Positions 1-12,698 of a stretch of DNA of 64,000 bases are shown here, one piece after another. Every line of letters starts with the position of its first letter. Within the stretch, counting starts at the first letter, position 1. Position numbers and translations under genes: made by a program. The stretch spans positions 16,783,436 to 16,847,435 of the forward strand of contig CM034233.1 in the NCBI GenBank assembly GCA_019916065.1. The letters are read 5' to 3'. The notes under the pieces are model-generated. The model worked only from the letters and a program-made list of their open reading frames with translations. It ran no database searches and was not told the DNA's origin. Source of the DNA: Vitellaria paradoxa. Its lineage: Eukaryota; Streptophyta; Magnoliopsida; Ericales; Sapotaceae.

Positions 1-584
1 AAATTGATGAATCTTGGTCCAATAGCACTGAACCAGGAACCACTTACCTTTCTATTCATTTTTCTTATCAGAAATCAAACACACAAGTGGATTTTCTTGT
101 TTTCTACATATGTCCATTCATTGTTCTCATTTTCCAAACCAACCACACTGGGGGAAAAAAAACTAGCTGCTTTCACTTTATTTTTCTTTTCCTAGTTTTC
201 CTACCCTTTTGCTTTCCTCTGATAAGTCCAAGACCCAAACACTCTGCAAATGCTAGGCTCCAGAATTAGAAGTATTCCATGTTTAGAACAGATGTAATCA
301 CACACGGTTTGCTAGCATGTTCACTCGTTTTTTTCCCCCAAACAATACTCACCACAGATGCCTACACTCAAAATTCCAAGGAGTGATAAACAGAATTCTC
401 CATCAAGACTTTCAAACTGACCTCTCACAGATGATTGAACAATCACCAAAAAAATGATATTGCTACATTCCGTTCCCCGCTTCTTATATAATATGAGGAA
501 TCAATAGATAACAAAATGAAAATATTGGATATGGTTCTGTTTTCCTGCTGAATTGTGCACATCATATCATTAGCAAATGATTAC
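1..584. other. Gene-free stretch, probably intron of the membrane-protein gene
   Basis: No convincing exon follows the donor at 584. A stretch at 350-440 on the minus strand ends in a donor-like gtgagt but encodes nothing resembling the family, so I leave it unassigned. Confidence 0.4.
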
Positions 585-2770
585 CTGGTAAATGATTTGA
601 AAGACATAGCCCCATATGCCAGCCGTATTATGAACATGGGGTTCTTCTTTGGAATTCATGCTTTTGGACACGTTTGGTACATTGGGATGTTCTGTTGGAG
701 CCATGTAAATGCCCCATTCAGCTTCTAAAGTGACACGAGTACCACCAACTCCATTGCAACATTGGCAACATCCATATATGGAGAATACAGATGCAAGCTA
801 CAAAAAGCAATTGAGAACACAAGCAGTATACAAGTGTAAATATGGAAACACCAGACTCAAAAACCCTCATAAGAGACAAATTTAAAATAAAATGAAAAGG
901 TATAATGGTTGATATATCAATTGCTCTCATTCTGATTGTCTAGGTGGAAAAACTATTTCCATTTTTCCAGGTCCAATGGCCGAAATACACACTTCGGTAG
1001 GCCTTCCCATGCCCATGTTTATATATAATCAGAAACAAAGGCCCGTTTATGAATTATCAAGAATAAAACTGGTCCATAACACTTCATATCTGTCAAAACA
1101 AATAAAAAAAAAATAAAGACAGATGAATGCAGGAGGAATCATCAGGATCCGTAATATACCCCAAAATATATGGTGACCAATGTAAATGTCCACCTGTTTA
1201 TCAACAAATCACAAACAAAAGGATTAGCAAAGTTGGCAGCATTTGTTCCTCAAAGTGAAAAATAATTTCATATTTTCCATGCTCTCCCCTTCATGTTTGC
1301 AAAGATTTTCAAAACCTTTATGTAATTAATTTTAACTGAAAAAGGAGCCATCCAGCTTCTGATGGAAGTTCTCTGAATACAATACTGACAACAGTGGAAT
1401 ACTTTATCTCTCGATACCTTGGCAGCAACTGCACTGCATTTCAGTTATATTAGTTATGTTTATGGGACACTTAAAGACAATACTGCCAGTTATTTAAAAT
1501 CCCTTCAAGTGACAGTTGGAAAGAAGCCAACTTAGGCCAATAAATTAGTAAATCTACTATTTAACCAGTCAAAAGATAATAAGTTCATTGGACAAGCTCA
1601 AAGGTAAGGCCAAGGGAACTAAGATTGTGCAGAGACTATAATAAGAATATGTTAAGAGTTGTGACTTATACTTGCTACACTCATGCACTGATAAAAGACA
1701 GATGCCTGAGTGAAGCGAGTGGAGCACAGCGGAATGAGCGAAGTGAAAACATTTGCATAAAAAGTTTAGCAGCTCGCTAGCAAGCTCGTTAGGAAAAACC
1801 AAGAAATGTACAAGTGCAGAGAAACTTGCTGGATGGCTCACTAGATCTAGCTAGGAAATCTAAGGACGCTATTATGTAGCAAAGCACCTTGCTAGATAGG
1901 TCACTAGCTTTGGTGGGAAAAAAAAAGAGCAGATAAAGGCTGCAGAAAGCTTGCTAGGAAGCTTGTCCCAGCGAGCGGTGTAATCTAAAATTTTAGGGCT
2001 TGTTTTAGAGTCTGTTGATTGGGTTTCTTGCTCCTCTATACATGGCAAATATTGTACAACCATACGCAGTTCAAATTAGGATGTTCTAAACACTGGGTTG
2101 AGAGAAAAACTAAGATCAAGATGACAGAGTTTCTCTAAGGGTCTCTTTAAAGTTCTTTCTTCTTCTATTGTAATTCTTACTTTATTGCTGGAGGTTCATA
2201 GCGAAAACCTGATTATACTGTACCTATGGACATAGGCACTTTGCCAAACCACATAAATCTCACTTTTTTTTTTTAATTGATCATGTTTGTTTGTTTGCTT
2301 TATTTACTTGCGTTGCTAAGATGATCTGAATTCCGCATAACAAAAGATCTTTTGCAGAATGATTTTAAGACCTCACAAAATCCAATTTACATTGAAGTGA
2401 TTTTTTGATACCAAAGATGAACTTTAGAATAGAGACACATCACTTACTGGGTATAAAAGTAGAATATACCACCTCCATCAAGAACAACATTGGCAATAAT
2501 CAATGCTAAAAGAACACTGAAAGAAGCTACTCTATATGCAAGCAGCCATGCAGGATGAATAACTTTCAAAGATGTCCTCCAAGCTTCATCCTCGTACAAA
2601 GACCCTATTGTATCTCGCCAATTATCCATTCTCTTGATTTTCGATTTTTTGGAACCTTCAAATTTCCATACTAGGATTGCTGACACAACCATGGATGTTA
2701 AAACAAATATTGCACAGAGGAAGAACCTCCAATTCAGCCAATAACTGGGGTCGGTTGTTTCCGCTGTCAT
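585..2770 (-). CDS. Uncharacterised plant multi-pass membrane protein, 3' part outside the window
   Basis: Three coding exons join in frame on the minus strand: 2448-2770 (starts ATG, ends phase 2), a 34-nt exon 1160-1193, and 585-797 (ends CAG before gtaatc). The product opens [19 protein letters not shown], then has a hydrophobic segment (residues about 15-37), a basic loop with [17 protein letters not shown], a second hydrophobic segment, [11 protein letters not shown] and a Cys-rich turn IYGCCQCC. From memory this resembles the uncharacterised Arabidopsis membrane protein group of At5g62960/At1g10660; function unknown. The last exon stops after [10 protein letters not shown], where relatives continue with more membrane helices, so the remaining exons probably lie left of base 1. 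A 5'-UTR intron (2797-3745) precedes the ATG exon, with donor gtaat at 3745 and acceptor aacag at 2797. Exon joins are secure because the phases match; the family name is less sure. Confidence 0.75.
1560..2340 (+). mobile_element. LTR-like remnant (copia type) in an intron of the membrane-protein gene
   Basis: The intron 1194-2447 holds a stretch unlike its surroundings. It has clustered GCTAGC/CTCGCTAG motifs (1765-1990) and then, at about 2185-2262, a run reading ggaggttcatagcg, tgtacctatggacatagg, cactttgccaaaccac. Plant Ty1-copia LTRs commonly end their R-U5 part with this sort of (G)GACGTAGG..TTGCCGAACCAC text. I see no second LTR or coding region, so this could be a solo LTR. Ends are approximate. 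Confidence 0.4.
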
Positions 2771-3745
2771 GACTGGCTTTTGGTATGAGGATCTATCTGT
2801 TAAGATAATCGTGGTGTTACATTACACTTGTTGAAAAATAAAAGAAAATCATTGAGTTACATATACCTGCAGTATGAAAATTCTATCATCTCATAAATGA
2901 CTGCTTTTTTTCAAATTCCAAGTCCAATGGCAGAAGTATAAATGTATAACTGACTACTTCAAATACAGACTATAAAGTACAGCGATCATACACATTAATG
3001 ATTAGGCAGAAAAGTTCAGGGATATAAATCATCATAAGTAAACATGAAAATGCGCAATGAAAGACGATGTGAAGTCAATAGTAAATGTACAGCACAGAGT
3101 CACATACAGAAACAGATGTTTAATTACAGAAAAAAGCAAGACGATTTCTGGTAAAGTAGTTTTAAAAAATGAACTTAATCCTTAGTGAACTGAGACCCAC
3201 TTCTCATGAGGCAGAACAACAATCAAAATCATCGCCATCGAATTGACGTATCGAAACAAAACAATTTGGCCATTTCACCCAGGAAAAAAAAAGGAAAGAA
3301 AAAAAGAAAAAGGGAAAAAAATTGAATTTCCAAAAGACAAGGGGGGAGAAAAATAAAATATAATTGAAAATATGTAGAGTTCAGAAATATAGAAACCAGA
3401 AAACAGTGTGTTGAAGTAAAAATTAATTTGGGCAAAACTGTAAACAAAAGCAGAAACCCACATTTCAAAGTTCAACCTCAACTTTCATGAATGCGATTGG
3501 GGCTCCCTCAAAAAATATATCTTTTTAAACGTAAATGAAAAGGACGGAAACGACATAGCAAATGAAAATCAGATCAACCAATTTGAGACTTTTTTCAGAT
3601 AAAATGCATAACACTAGGATATCCAACCAAAAATAGGATGATCTCTCTCTCTCTTTCTCTCTCTACACACACACACACAAATCAATGTATATCATCTGCA
3701 CAAACGAAAATCAAACTAATGAAATGGAATCAAGTTTCGAATTAC

Positions 3746-3870
3746 CTCTGTTTTTATGTGATCAATCCTTCTCTCTCTCTTCTTATTATTGAATCTGTTG
3801 GAGGGCGAATTCTTGGACCAGTGAAGGTAGCTGAGAGAGAGAGAGAGAGAGAGAGGGGTGCAGTTGAGAG
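3746..3870 (-). promoter_or_regulatory. Probable 5' leader exon of the membrane-protein gene, CT-rich
   Basis: Read on the minus strand, a CT-repeat tract (GA on the plus strand, about 3831-3855) is followed by a short leader ending CAGAG before a gtaatt donor at 3745. CT-rich leaders are common in plant 5' UTRs. The 5' end is not defined by anything I can see. Confidence 0.4.
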
Positions 3871-3899
3871 AGAAATACAGAGGAACAAGAAAGCCACGA

Positions 3900-6198
3900 A
3901 TAGTAAAAAAAGTACGCGACGTCAAGAAAAAGTGAGACTAGTTATTAAAAAAAACAAACTTAAGGGGTTTGGAGTGACAACGTCCAAAATTGTTAGTGGT
4001 AATTTTTATTAAATAATAATTTTTGATAATTTGTGATAATTTTTAATAATTTTTATAATTTAATAAAATATTTGATAATTTTTTAGGAGAGTAACATATT
4101 ATAAAATAATAATAATAATTAATATTTTGTCAAACATTGACTTTGTAACTTTTAACAGGTTTTTGCATAAAAAATTGTGGTTACAAACTGGTTGTTAACT
4201 CCAATTTGATTTGCACTTCCGACTAAAGAAGCTTCCGTGAAAGTGTTGTTTTATAAACTCCCAGCCAAGGGTTGAAACGGTCCCGTCATTGCTTGCAAAT
4301 CATTGGCAACTTATTACACTAATTATGGGCCACATGTCCTGATCTAGCTACATGATGGAGGCCACTATTCTTAACGTGTCTGATTTTAGTACTATATTGG
4401 GAGAATAAAAATTAATTTTTTTCTTGTATTTGGGAGAGAAAAAAAAAAGATTTAGTTTTTAGTAGTTAATATTTTATTTTTTTATTCAATTGATATATTT
4501 AATTTTTATGATTTAAAAAACACTTAAAATATAATAGAGTAATTTTATTCATTTTAGGATAATAAGACAAGATTCATGCAAACGAGACCTTAGATTCGGA
4601 CTTAATTTGAAAAGAAAAAAAATTTTTTTTGGTAACTAGTAACCAAAAAAGTTAATTTTTTTCTGTATTTGAGAAGAGATAAAAAGTTAACTTTTTTAGT
4701 AGTTAACATTTTATAACTCGTTATTCACTATATATATTTACAATTCGTAGTTATCAAAAGCTGTCAAACGGAGTTTCATAATTGTATTTTTGAATATTTT
4801 AAAATTTAATAAATTTGTTAAATAATTAATTTATTATAAAATTTGAATTAATCAAAATCATACAATTGAAATAATATATTAGAAGTGATTTAAAATGCAA
4901 TTTATTTTAAATTATTTATCCTCTATTTTCAAGATCAATTATTACAAAATTAAATTAAGGGTAAGCATTTTATTGTAAATTTATTATTTTTTTTATCTTG
5001 ACTCAAATTTAACAAATTAAAATGTACCATAAATTTAAATTGCCTGAAAATCTAATTGAGTTGTAAAATTTTTAAATTGAATTTGATTAACTTACTATTT
5101 AATTCAGTTATACATATAATCAACATGCACTGAGATAAATCACAAGATATATTTTAGATAAATATAAATAAGTAAAAGAGAAGACAATTTGTCCATCATT
5201 CGTGAATTGATTACGGAATCATGCATGGTGTTTTGGAATGCGTACAGCTAGAAAATTGGCTGGGCAACAATTGATACTTGAAAATTAAGGTGTAATGACT
5301 AAGTATTTCTAATCAATTGGCCTAGCAAACATTCTTTTACAACCTTAAAAAAGTAATAATAATAATAATAATAATAAGTAAATTTTTATTAAGAAAAATT
5401 AAATTAATTAATAATTTAAATTTTTAATTTGTTACGACATAAAACCTTCGTTTACAAATATTTCATTTTGTGATTATCTATTTAGGGGTCATTTCGTTAA
5501 ATATTTATTAATAAATTGAGAATTAATATTACAATTAAACGGTGAGACTTTGAGGTAAGTTTGGTCAATAATTTGAAGATAGAAATTGTAATTTGTTCAT
5601 AAAAACTTCAAAAAATTTAGGATAATCACAACTTGCAGACAACGTTATTATTTAATTTAAATCGTAATATGATGGCTGCGAGTTTAATATAAATTTAAAA
5701 ATATCATTCAATTGTGGCAACTGTTATCAGCATAGAGCAATTTTTAGTCCACGTACAAGTTAATTTAAATTGAAGTGCAAAACCAGTGACGAATTTCTCT
5801 TTAATTTTATTAAAATTAAAATTTTGTCGGATGCATGAAATTTCATAGCCACGTACGCACAACTACTCCTCCCGACTTTTTCAACGACAATTGGGTGAAA
5901 AACAACAAATTAATACTGCATATTTCAAGTTCAAATGTACGACTTTTGGACTTTCCCAATTCACAAGTCTCTCTTATCATTTGAATCATTTTCTTCAAAC
6001 TGACTTTTATTAAAAAAAAAATAATATGGTAAAATAGGCATTTTTATATGTGACTTATTAGTGATTTCATTTTTCCAAACAATACGCGTGGGCGATTCAC
6101 ATTCATCGTTGCAGGTTACGTTGGATTTTTTATGCCCTATTTTTGTATATCCAATGGATTATTAATAAAAATTATTTCCTTTTACATACATTTATATT
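3900..6198. other. AT-rich intergenic DNA
   Basis: Strongly AT-rich, with no coding signal on either strand. It holds short A/T runs, an (ATA)n run near 5356-5380, and degenerate GTTT/AAAC-flanked segments that may be old MITEs. Confidence 0.5.
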
Positions 6199-6242
6199 GG
6201 CTGTGTTTGGTATTGTAAAAAATAAGATAAATTGAGATAAAA

Positions 6243-9133
6243 TGTCACGCCACGAAATCTACGATCGGAGGCGTGGGAACGAAACCCAAAAAAATATCAA
6301 ATCATGAAAAATGTACCATATCAAAGCGGAAACTAATTAAAGTAAGTATTTATTCAATTTATTAAATATTCAAAATACCTTTAAAATGCCTTAAAAATGG
6401 GCTACAAAATCATGTCACAATATGGGCCCAAATTAATACTCCATTACATTAAAATTTAAATGTTAGAATGCAAAATAAAACAAATCATCCAGCTATAACA
6501 ACCCAAGACGGTTAGCTAACCCACTGGTCCATTACGAGCATCAACTCCTGTATTACCAACTGTAGTAGGGGGTAAGCACTAAATTTCACGTGTGCTTAGA
6601 AAGTGTTTATAAAATATAATTTCTTAATCATGCAAAACTATTAACACTAATTAATAAGAATAAAATTTAAAATCTTATAATTTTTAAAATATCCATATTT
6701 AATCATCACATTCAAATTATATAGTTACTTAGCCATGATCCCACAGTCTCATGCTAAAAATAAGTCATATCACATCATTCACATCACCACATATCATTAT
6801 CATACTATGAGTCAGGTACTCTGCAAGTTTAGTCTGTGGTCTCAGAACTAAACCCAAAATAAATCCCCAGACCTAAGCCGTATGGTACAACTAGTCCCAC
6901 AGTCCTAGATGTACTCATCACATCCCTAGACCTCAGTCATGATACAATTGGTTCCGCAGTCCTAAATGTACTCATCACATCCCTAGACCTCAATCATGGG
7001 TTACAATTGGTCTCGCAGTACCAAATGTTCTCATTTGCCTTAATAGGCAAACTGGTCCCACAGTCTCGGTACTAAATATACAATAGAATAAGCTGTATAT
7101 ATATTTCGTAAGTTTCTAACTTACTGGTTATACTAACTATCCTGCATAGGTTTTGGGGGCTTTCAACCATTGGGCTCTAGAACCCACTCTTTCTAATACC
7201 CTTAATAACCCCAAAACTGAAAAATCAAATCTCAAGTAATTCCTTTAATTAACAGCACAACATACACAAAAGTTCTCCTTAATTTGATTTTTTCTTGAGT
7301 TATTCCCTTTACTTTATAAGTTTTATGAAGTGTGAATGTATTTCGGGCCTAAGTTTCATGTTGCCCTTCCATAAAAATATTCTCATACAAGATTTATCAA
7401 ATAAATATCATGCAACCATATTTAGGAATATATTTGCAGCTAGCTTGGTAAATAAAATTTTATATCAAGCATGTATGACAATTAAGGATTCAAGACATAA
7501 ATTTTGATAATTCATAAAAAATATAAAATGAAATATTTTATACTAATTCAAAAGCCTAAAATACTTATAATTAAGTCCAGTTTCATGAAAATAAGATTTA
7601 AAATTTATTCATAAAACCATATAATACAGATTTTAAGAATACTAAATGGGTATTTCTGCTAGAACCATACAGAACAGCCTATTTTCACGATTTTTATAAA
7701 ATTTATTTTAAATCCAAAAATTTTGAAATTTTTACAAAAAGCTCATTCATATATCTAGTTTAACATATAAAAATTTTAAAAATTATATCAACTTTTATTT
7801 ATACCCTTTATACCAAATATCTGACTGCTGTCAGTACAACAATGTAAACCAAGCAGCCAAGTTTCAATATTTTTATAAAATAAATTATTCGTCAAAAAAT
7901 TATAAAAATTTTACTGTAGAATATTTAACATGTCTAGTTTCATATATAAAATTCTTAGAAATAAATTTAATCTCCAGGTTCATTTTTATACCGAAAATCA
8001 AACTCCTGTTAGCACAGCAATTTAAAACAAACAGTCAAATTTCACGATTTTTGTAAAATCTATTTTAACTCAAAAAAAATGAAATTTTTACTGGATATTA
8101 GTTTGGATATGTACTCCCATATATAAAATATTGCAAATTAATTCGACCTCTAAGTATGAATTTCATATAAAAACAATATGCTGATCCTAGCATAAAATCC
8201 CAACCAATCAGTCAAGGTTGACTTTTTTTAATAAATTAATTTAAATTTCAAAAATTATGAAATTTTTACAGGAAACTCATCTACATGTCTAATTTAACAT
8301 ATAAAAGTTTCAATAATTAAATCGATCTCTAAGTACGATTTTTATGGGAAAACAGTGTACCCATTTCAGTGTGAAAGTTTCAAAATTTCACATAATCAAG
8401 AATCAATTCATAGAATATGTTTTTCATCTCTTGCACATATATAAATATATATAAATGACATGATAAAAAAACTATATCAAATAAACACAATCTTACCTAC
8501 CTTGCTACACACGTAGACGATCAGTGTGTAAAGCGATCAACACCAACTCAAGTTGGCCTTAAACACCATCCGGTAATCTCTTTGAAACGATAATTAGGCG
8601 TTTTTTGAAAATCTCTCAACGATCTTTACCAACGTACAATCGATAGCATGATCTCTCCCCCCTCTCTTTTAAATTCGAAAGGCCAAAATGAAAAATGTAG
8701 AGTTTTTTGGTAGAATATTATAGATGGTGAAGATTTTAAACAACCCAAGAGTCTCCCCTTTGCCCACTCATACAAGCACTTACAAATCTCCCATTAATAT
8801 CTTCCACACTCCAACACTAAATTCAATTTTAACTATAACCCTTTAACCTCCCTCGTCATAATTACTTCTCAGCCACCTCTTTCATCCAATGGGAAAACAC
8901 AATATATAATATATATACATACATACCATTGTTAGCACGCACACAAATACTAATAATAAATAAATAAATAAATAAAAATTAATGTAAGCACACTTAATGC
9001 ATGATATACATACATACCATAACTTTAAAATCTCATTTTTAAATAAAATTTTAAATGGCACAAAAAAATCTGAAATTAAATGTAAATAATTCTAAAATAA
9101 AAATTAAATCACAAAAAAATGTGGGTCTTTATA
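6243..9133. mobile_element. Non-coding LTR-like insertion inside a MITE
   Basis: It begins TGTCACGCCACG (LTR-like TG start) and carries GGCGTGGGAACG shortly after. Both sides are flanked by TAAAA (6238-6242 and 9134-9138), consistent with a 5-bp target duplication. The 3' end reads TATA rather than the usual CA. No gag or pol coding is visible. It holds near-repeats around ccctagacctcagtcatg (6890-7040) and a four-unit array at 7680-8370. It may be a solo LTR or a non-autonomous derivative. Confidence 0.5.
7680..8370. repeat. Degenerate tandem array, about 178-bp unit, four copies
   Basis: Each unit carries an aaatttttac block followed by a variant of tctagtttaacatataaa, then a GC-richer block (ctgctgtcagtacaac, ctcctgttagcacagc, ctgatcctagcataaa). 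Starts are near 7680, 7860, 8039 and 8215. The array lies wholly inside the LTR-like insertion. Confidence 0.6.
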
Positions 9134-9574
9134 TAAAATGTAGTTTAGGGTTAATTTTAGCGTATTTTTTCTGAATAGTAGTAAACTATGGGAACGAATT
9201 TGAAAAACTGTTTGAAAGCTTTGGAACGAATTTTGACACGAAAGTTTTCGACACGAAGAATATGATTATAAAAAAAAATTTACGCATTCAGTTAACCTCC
9301 TTTCAAATTTTTTATTTTTTTTAGCGAAATATTGAAATTTTTTAAAATTAATAATGGTAGGAATTTGAGTGATATAGAGATTGTTGAAGATTTATAGTGA
9401 TTTATTTTGTTTGTTAGAAGTCCAAACACAGTATAGTAATTATATTGTTGTGTAAAATATGTTGGGGTTAGAAAACAAATTTAAGTTAAATATTCTGCAT
9501 GTGAATAAGATTCATGTATAAAGGGTTATGATTTCACCAATCATTTGTATTTCATTGTTTTGGTTCATAATTAG

Positions 9575-10020
9575 GGGGAAATTACGTTTCCACGTCATTT
9601 TCAATTATTAGAATGTGGTCTGGGTATAGGAACAAAAGAGTAATAGTGCTCTCGCTAGTACTTTTGTACACCCAAAGCTCATCCATATTCTTGAAAAAAA
9701 TCGAACGATTCGATTGTCCAATCGAAACGGATGTTCTAACTCTGGAAAATTTTGCTTAAGTTCATAAATATATCTTCGTAGCTTGCATATTTTGTGAATA
9801 TCCCCATTGGACTCAAAACCTTCGTGTCGATCTTTGTAGATTTCTTCCTCAATGTTACCACTAGAAAAAGCGATTTTAACAGCTATTTACCATATCTTGT
9901 AGTCATGGTATGCACCAATGACCAAAAAAAAAAAAAAAAAAAATCCAAATGGATTTAAGCATGGCTACAAGGGAAAATTTTCTTCATAATCAATCCCTTG
10001 ACGGTATTTAAAATCTTTCG
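9575..10020 (-). pseudogene. Decayed Ty1-copia reverse transcriptase fragment
   Basis: Read on the minus strand, fragments follow the copia RT order: GIDYEE (9981-9998) next to a PVAMLKSI-like stretch, then a KTAFLNGN/EEEIY-like stretch, an ICKLRRYIYELKQ-like stretch, MDELWVYK (about 9661-9690) and YPDHIL (9607-9630) where active copies have YVDD. Several stops and frame changes separate the pieces, and an A-run interrupts it near 9926. It is a dead copy; gag, integrase and LTRs were not recognised nearby. Confidence 0.8.
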
Positions 10021-10049
10021 CTATAAACATTGCTTTCGAGATTATTAAA

Positions 10050-12090
10050 ATCTTGATTTAAATCTTAAAATTTTACGATTTTATAATGTCAGATTGAAAA
10101 AATTTATTTTATTTTATGTAAAATTTTAATAACGATAAAATAGGTATAATTTCGATTATCGCAATTTTATAAGTGATTTTATTAATTTTAAAAATTAAAA
10201 ATTTTTGTGTAATTTTCTTAAATAAAATAATATTTTTAATTTTTTTTTTCAAGTGATAGAACTTGTTACTTTTTTTTTTGTTAGATTTGTTTTTATTCTA
10301 TATCATTATTCTTTTATATGCTATGATAGTTAAGATTATGTGCATTGTTCTATCAAATTGATCATCTAAATTAAATGTAGTGGTTAAGATGAACGTCAAG
10401 AAATTTATAATAAAATATTATAAATATATTTTATATCTTACAAAAAATTAAAATAAAATAAAATTAGTATTTTAGTATTAATTGCATAGATCACACCAAA
10501 CATTTTAAAGATTTTAATTGTATGCAACGCCGATCTCGACAATTTAGTTGCCCAACCCCAGTTTTGAAAATGTTATCATTTCCTACTAGTATACAAGTTA
10601 AGACAAAGGGTAAAAGGAAGGACGGCCGGAGGGTAAAAGCGTCGGCCTTGTTGCTGTTTGTTTGTTCTTGTGCTGGGCAGTTGCCTAGTTGGGTCTAAAT
10701 TTTTTTTTCTTATCAGTCCAATTTTTTTTTTTTTAAGTTGTCCTTGACACAGGGTGTTGCCCAAACTCAGGGACTTACTAGGCTCACTCCTAGGCTGGCC
10801 TTGATTGTATGATTGGATAAATGGGTATAGAATCAAAAATATAATCTTTTTGTGAATTTTGTTAAGGGTTTGTTTTGTTAATATCGGTAAATTTTTACGT
10901 GTAACATTTTCTTGATGCATGTTTTTCTTATCTTCTCTTATTAAAAAAATTTTTACTTATAAAAAAATAGAAGATTTAGAGGAATAATTGTAATATAATA
11001 AATTATATTTTTATGTTATAAGCATTGAGTAAAAATTTATAATTTTACGGCTTAATTTTTTAAAATTTTCATTAATTTTAAATAGAATTTCAATTTTAAT
11101 AACCTTATGACTTATAAGTCCCTAGCCCATGTTTCTTTTTGCAAACCCATTGACAAGCGGTAGAAACTCTCTCTCCTGGACGGTCTACAAATGTTAGACT
11201 TGGTTGAGATGCAAATAATACATTTCAGATTTCATTGTTTCTTTGCATTTTTCTGAATTGATGTCTTATAGTATTTTCTTTTGATTGAAGTGGGAGTAAG
11301 AGATTAAAAAGTTATTAGAAATTTGCCTTTAAAGTTTATTTTGATTGATGTTACTATGAATGTTATATTTTAATTATTTTTTCTACTATTCATATAACAG
11401 ACGTATCATTCAACTTCCTTGAACATATTTATGTCAACTCCATATAAATTACACATTGTTTCAAATAATTTTGATATTTTTATTTTTTTAAATTGAAAAA
11501 TAAAAAATATCAAATTTACAATATTATAATTAATTTTTGAGTAAAGCGGCGGTTGGCAGTGCAAATTTTAGTTTTTTTTATTAATTTTTAGTCAAAAATT
11601 GTTATTTGTAATTTTTGGTGTGTTTGGTGAAATAAATTGTAATTTTTAGCAACTTTTACAATTTTTGGGTGTTTGTTAAAATTTTTGGTAATATTTAATA
11701 TTTTTTAGCAACTTTTAAGTGTTTGGTAAAATTTTTAACAATTTTTTGTGTATTTAGTAAAATTTTAAGTGGAACAAATTACTGTAGCTGAGTAAAAAAA
11801 GTGGCAAAAGTTGAGGTTTCCCCAAACGCTCAACTTACAATTTTTGGTAAATTTTTACATTTTTGTGTGCTATTAAACGGGACCTAAATATATTACAATT
11901 TATCTATTATTTCAACATCTTATTTACTTGTCAAATTTTATTTCCCAAATAGTATTTTTTTTTTACTTTTATTATTTAGGTTATGTTTGATTCATTATAA
12001 ATATCTAAAAAAATTTAAAAATTTTTAAAAATTATTTATTTTTATTTTTATTTCACTTTTTATTATTCTAAATTTACGGATATTAATTTA
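10050..12090. other. Gene-free stretch upstream of the ubiquitin-eS31 gene
   Basis: AT-rich, apart from a more complex patch at 10590-10830 with no recognisable coding. A MITE-like element lies at 11545-11884 and an AT-rich tail of another at about 11975-12075. Confidence 0.5.
11545..11884. mobile_element. MITE with TAA target duplication
   Basis: Flanked by TAA at 11542-11544 and 11885-11887. The interior has repeated gtgtttggtaaaatttt phrases shared with the elements at 15257 and 20166. The right end aaacgggacc resembles other CCAAACGGGNCC ends in the window; the left end (agcggcggttggcag) is diverged. Confidence 0.5.
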
Positions 12091-12091
12091 C

Positions 12092-12098
12092 TATAAAA
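12092..12098 (+). promoter_or_regulatory. TATA box of the ubiquitin-eS31 gene
   Basis: TATAAAA lies about 130 bases before the start codon. The DNA changes from AT-rich repeats to GC-richer leader just after it. Confidence 0.6.
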
Positions 12099-12127
12099 CC
12101 GCATTAAAGCACGTAACTTATCATCAG

Positions 12128-12194
12128 AAACCCTACTGCCTCAACCGCATTAAAGGCCCTCTTTTTCGTTCATTCTCCGCCGAATAAACCCTAA
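12128..12194 (+). promoter_or_regulatory. Telobox-type motifs in the eS31 leader/promoter
   Basis: AAACCCTAC at 12128-12136 and AAACCCTAA at 12186-12194. Teloboxes (AAACCCTAA) are typical of plant ribosomal-protein and translation genes. A third copy, AAACCCTAA, falls inside the coding region at about 12244. Confidence 0.6.

Positions 12195-12698
<504 letters not shown>

Larger units (their letters stand above)
6199..9430. mobile_element. MITE of the GTTTGG family, split by a larger insertion
   Basis: The left end ggctgtgtttggtattg with aataagataaattgagataaaatg (6199-6244) matches the start of the intact MITE at 37514. The remainder, aaaatgtagtttagggttaa through the right end gtccaaacacagt, lies at 9135-9430. 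Joining the halves gives an element collinear with the copies at 37514 and 21421, so the 2.9 kb between them entered later. Confidence 0.65.

Noticed and set aside
3638..4012. 124-codon plus-strand ORF
   Set aside because: Built on CT, CA and GA repeats; overlaps the leader of the minus-strand gene.
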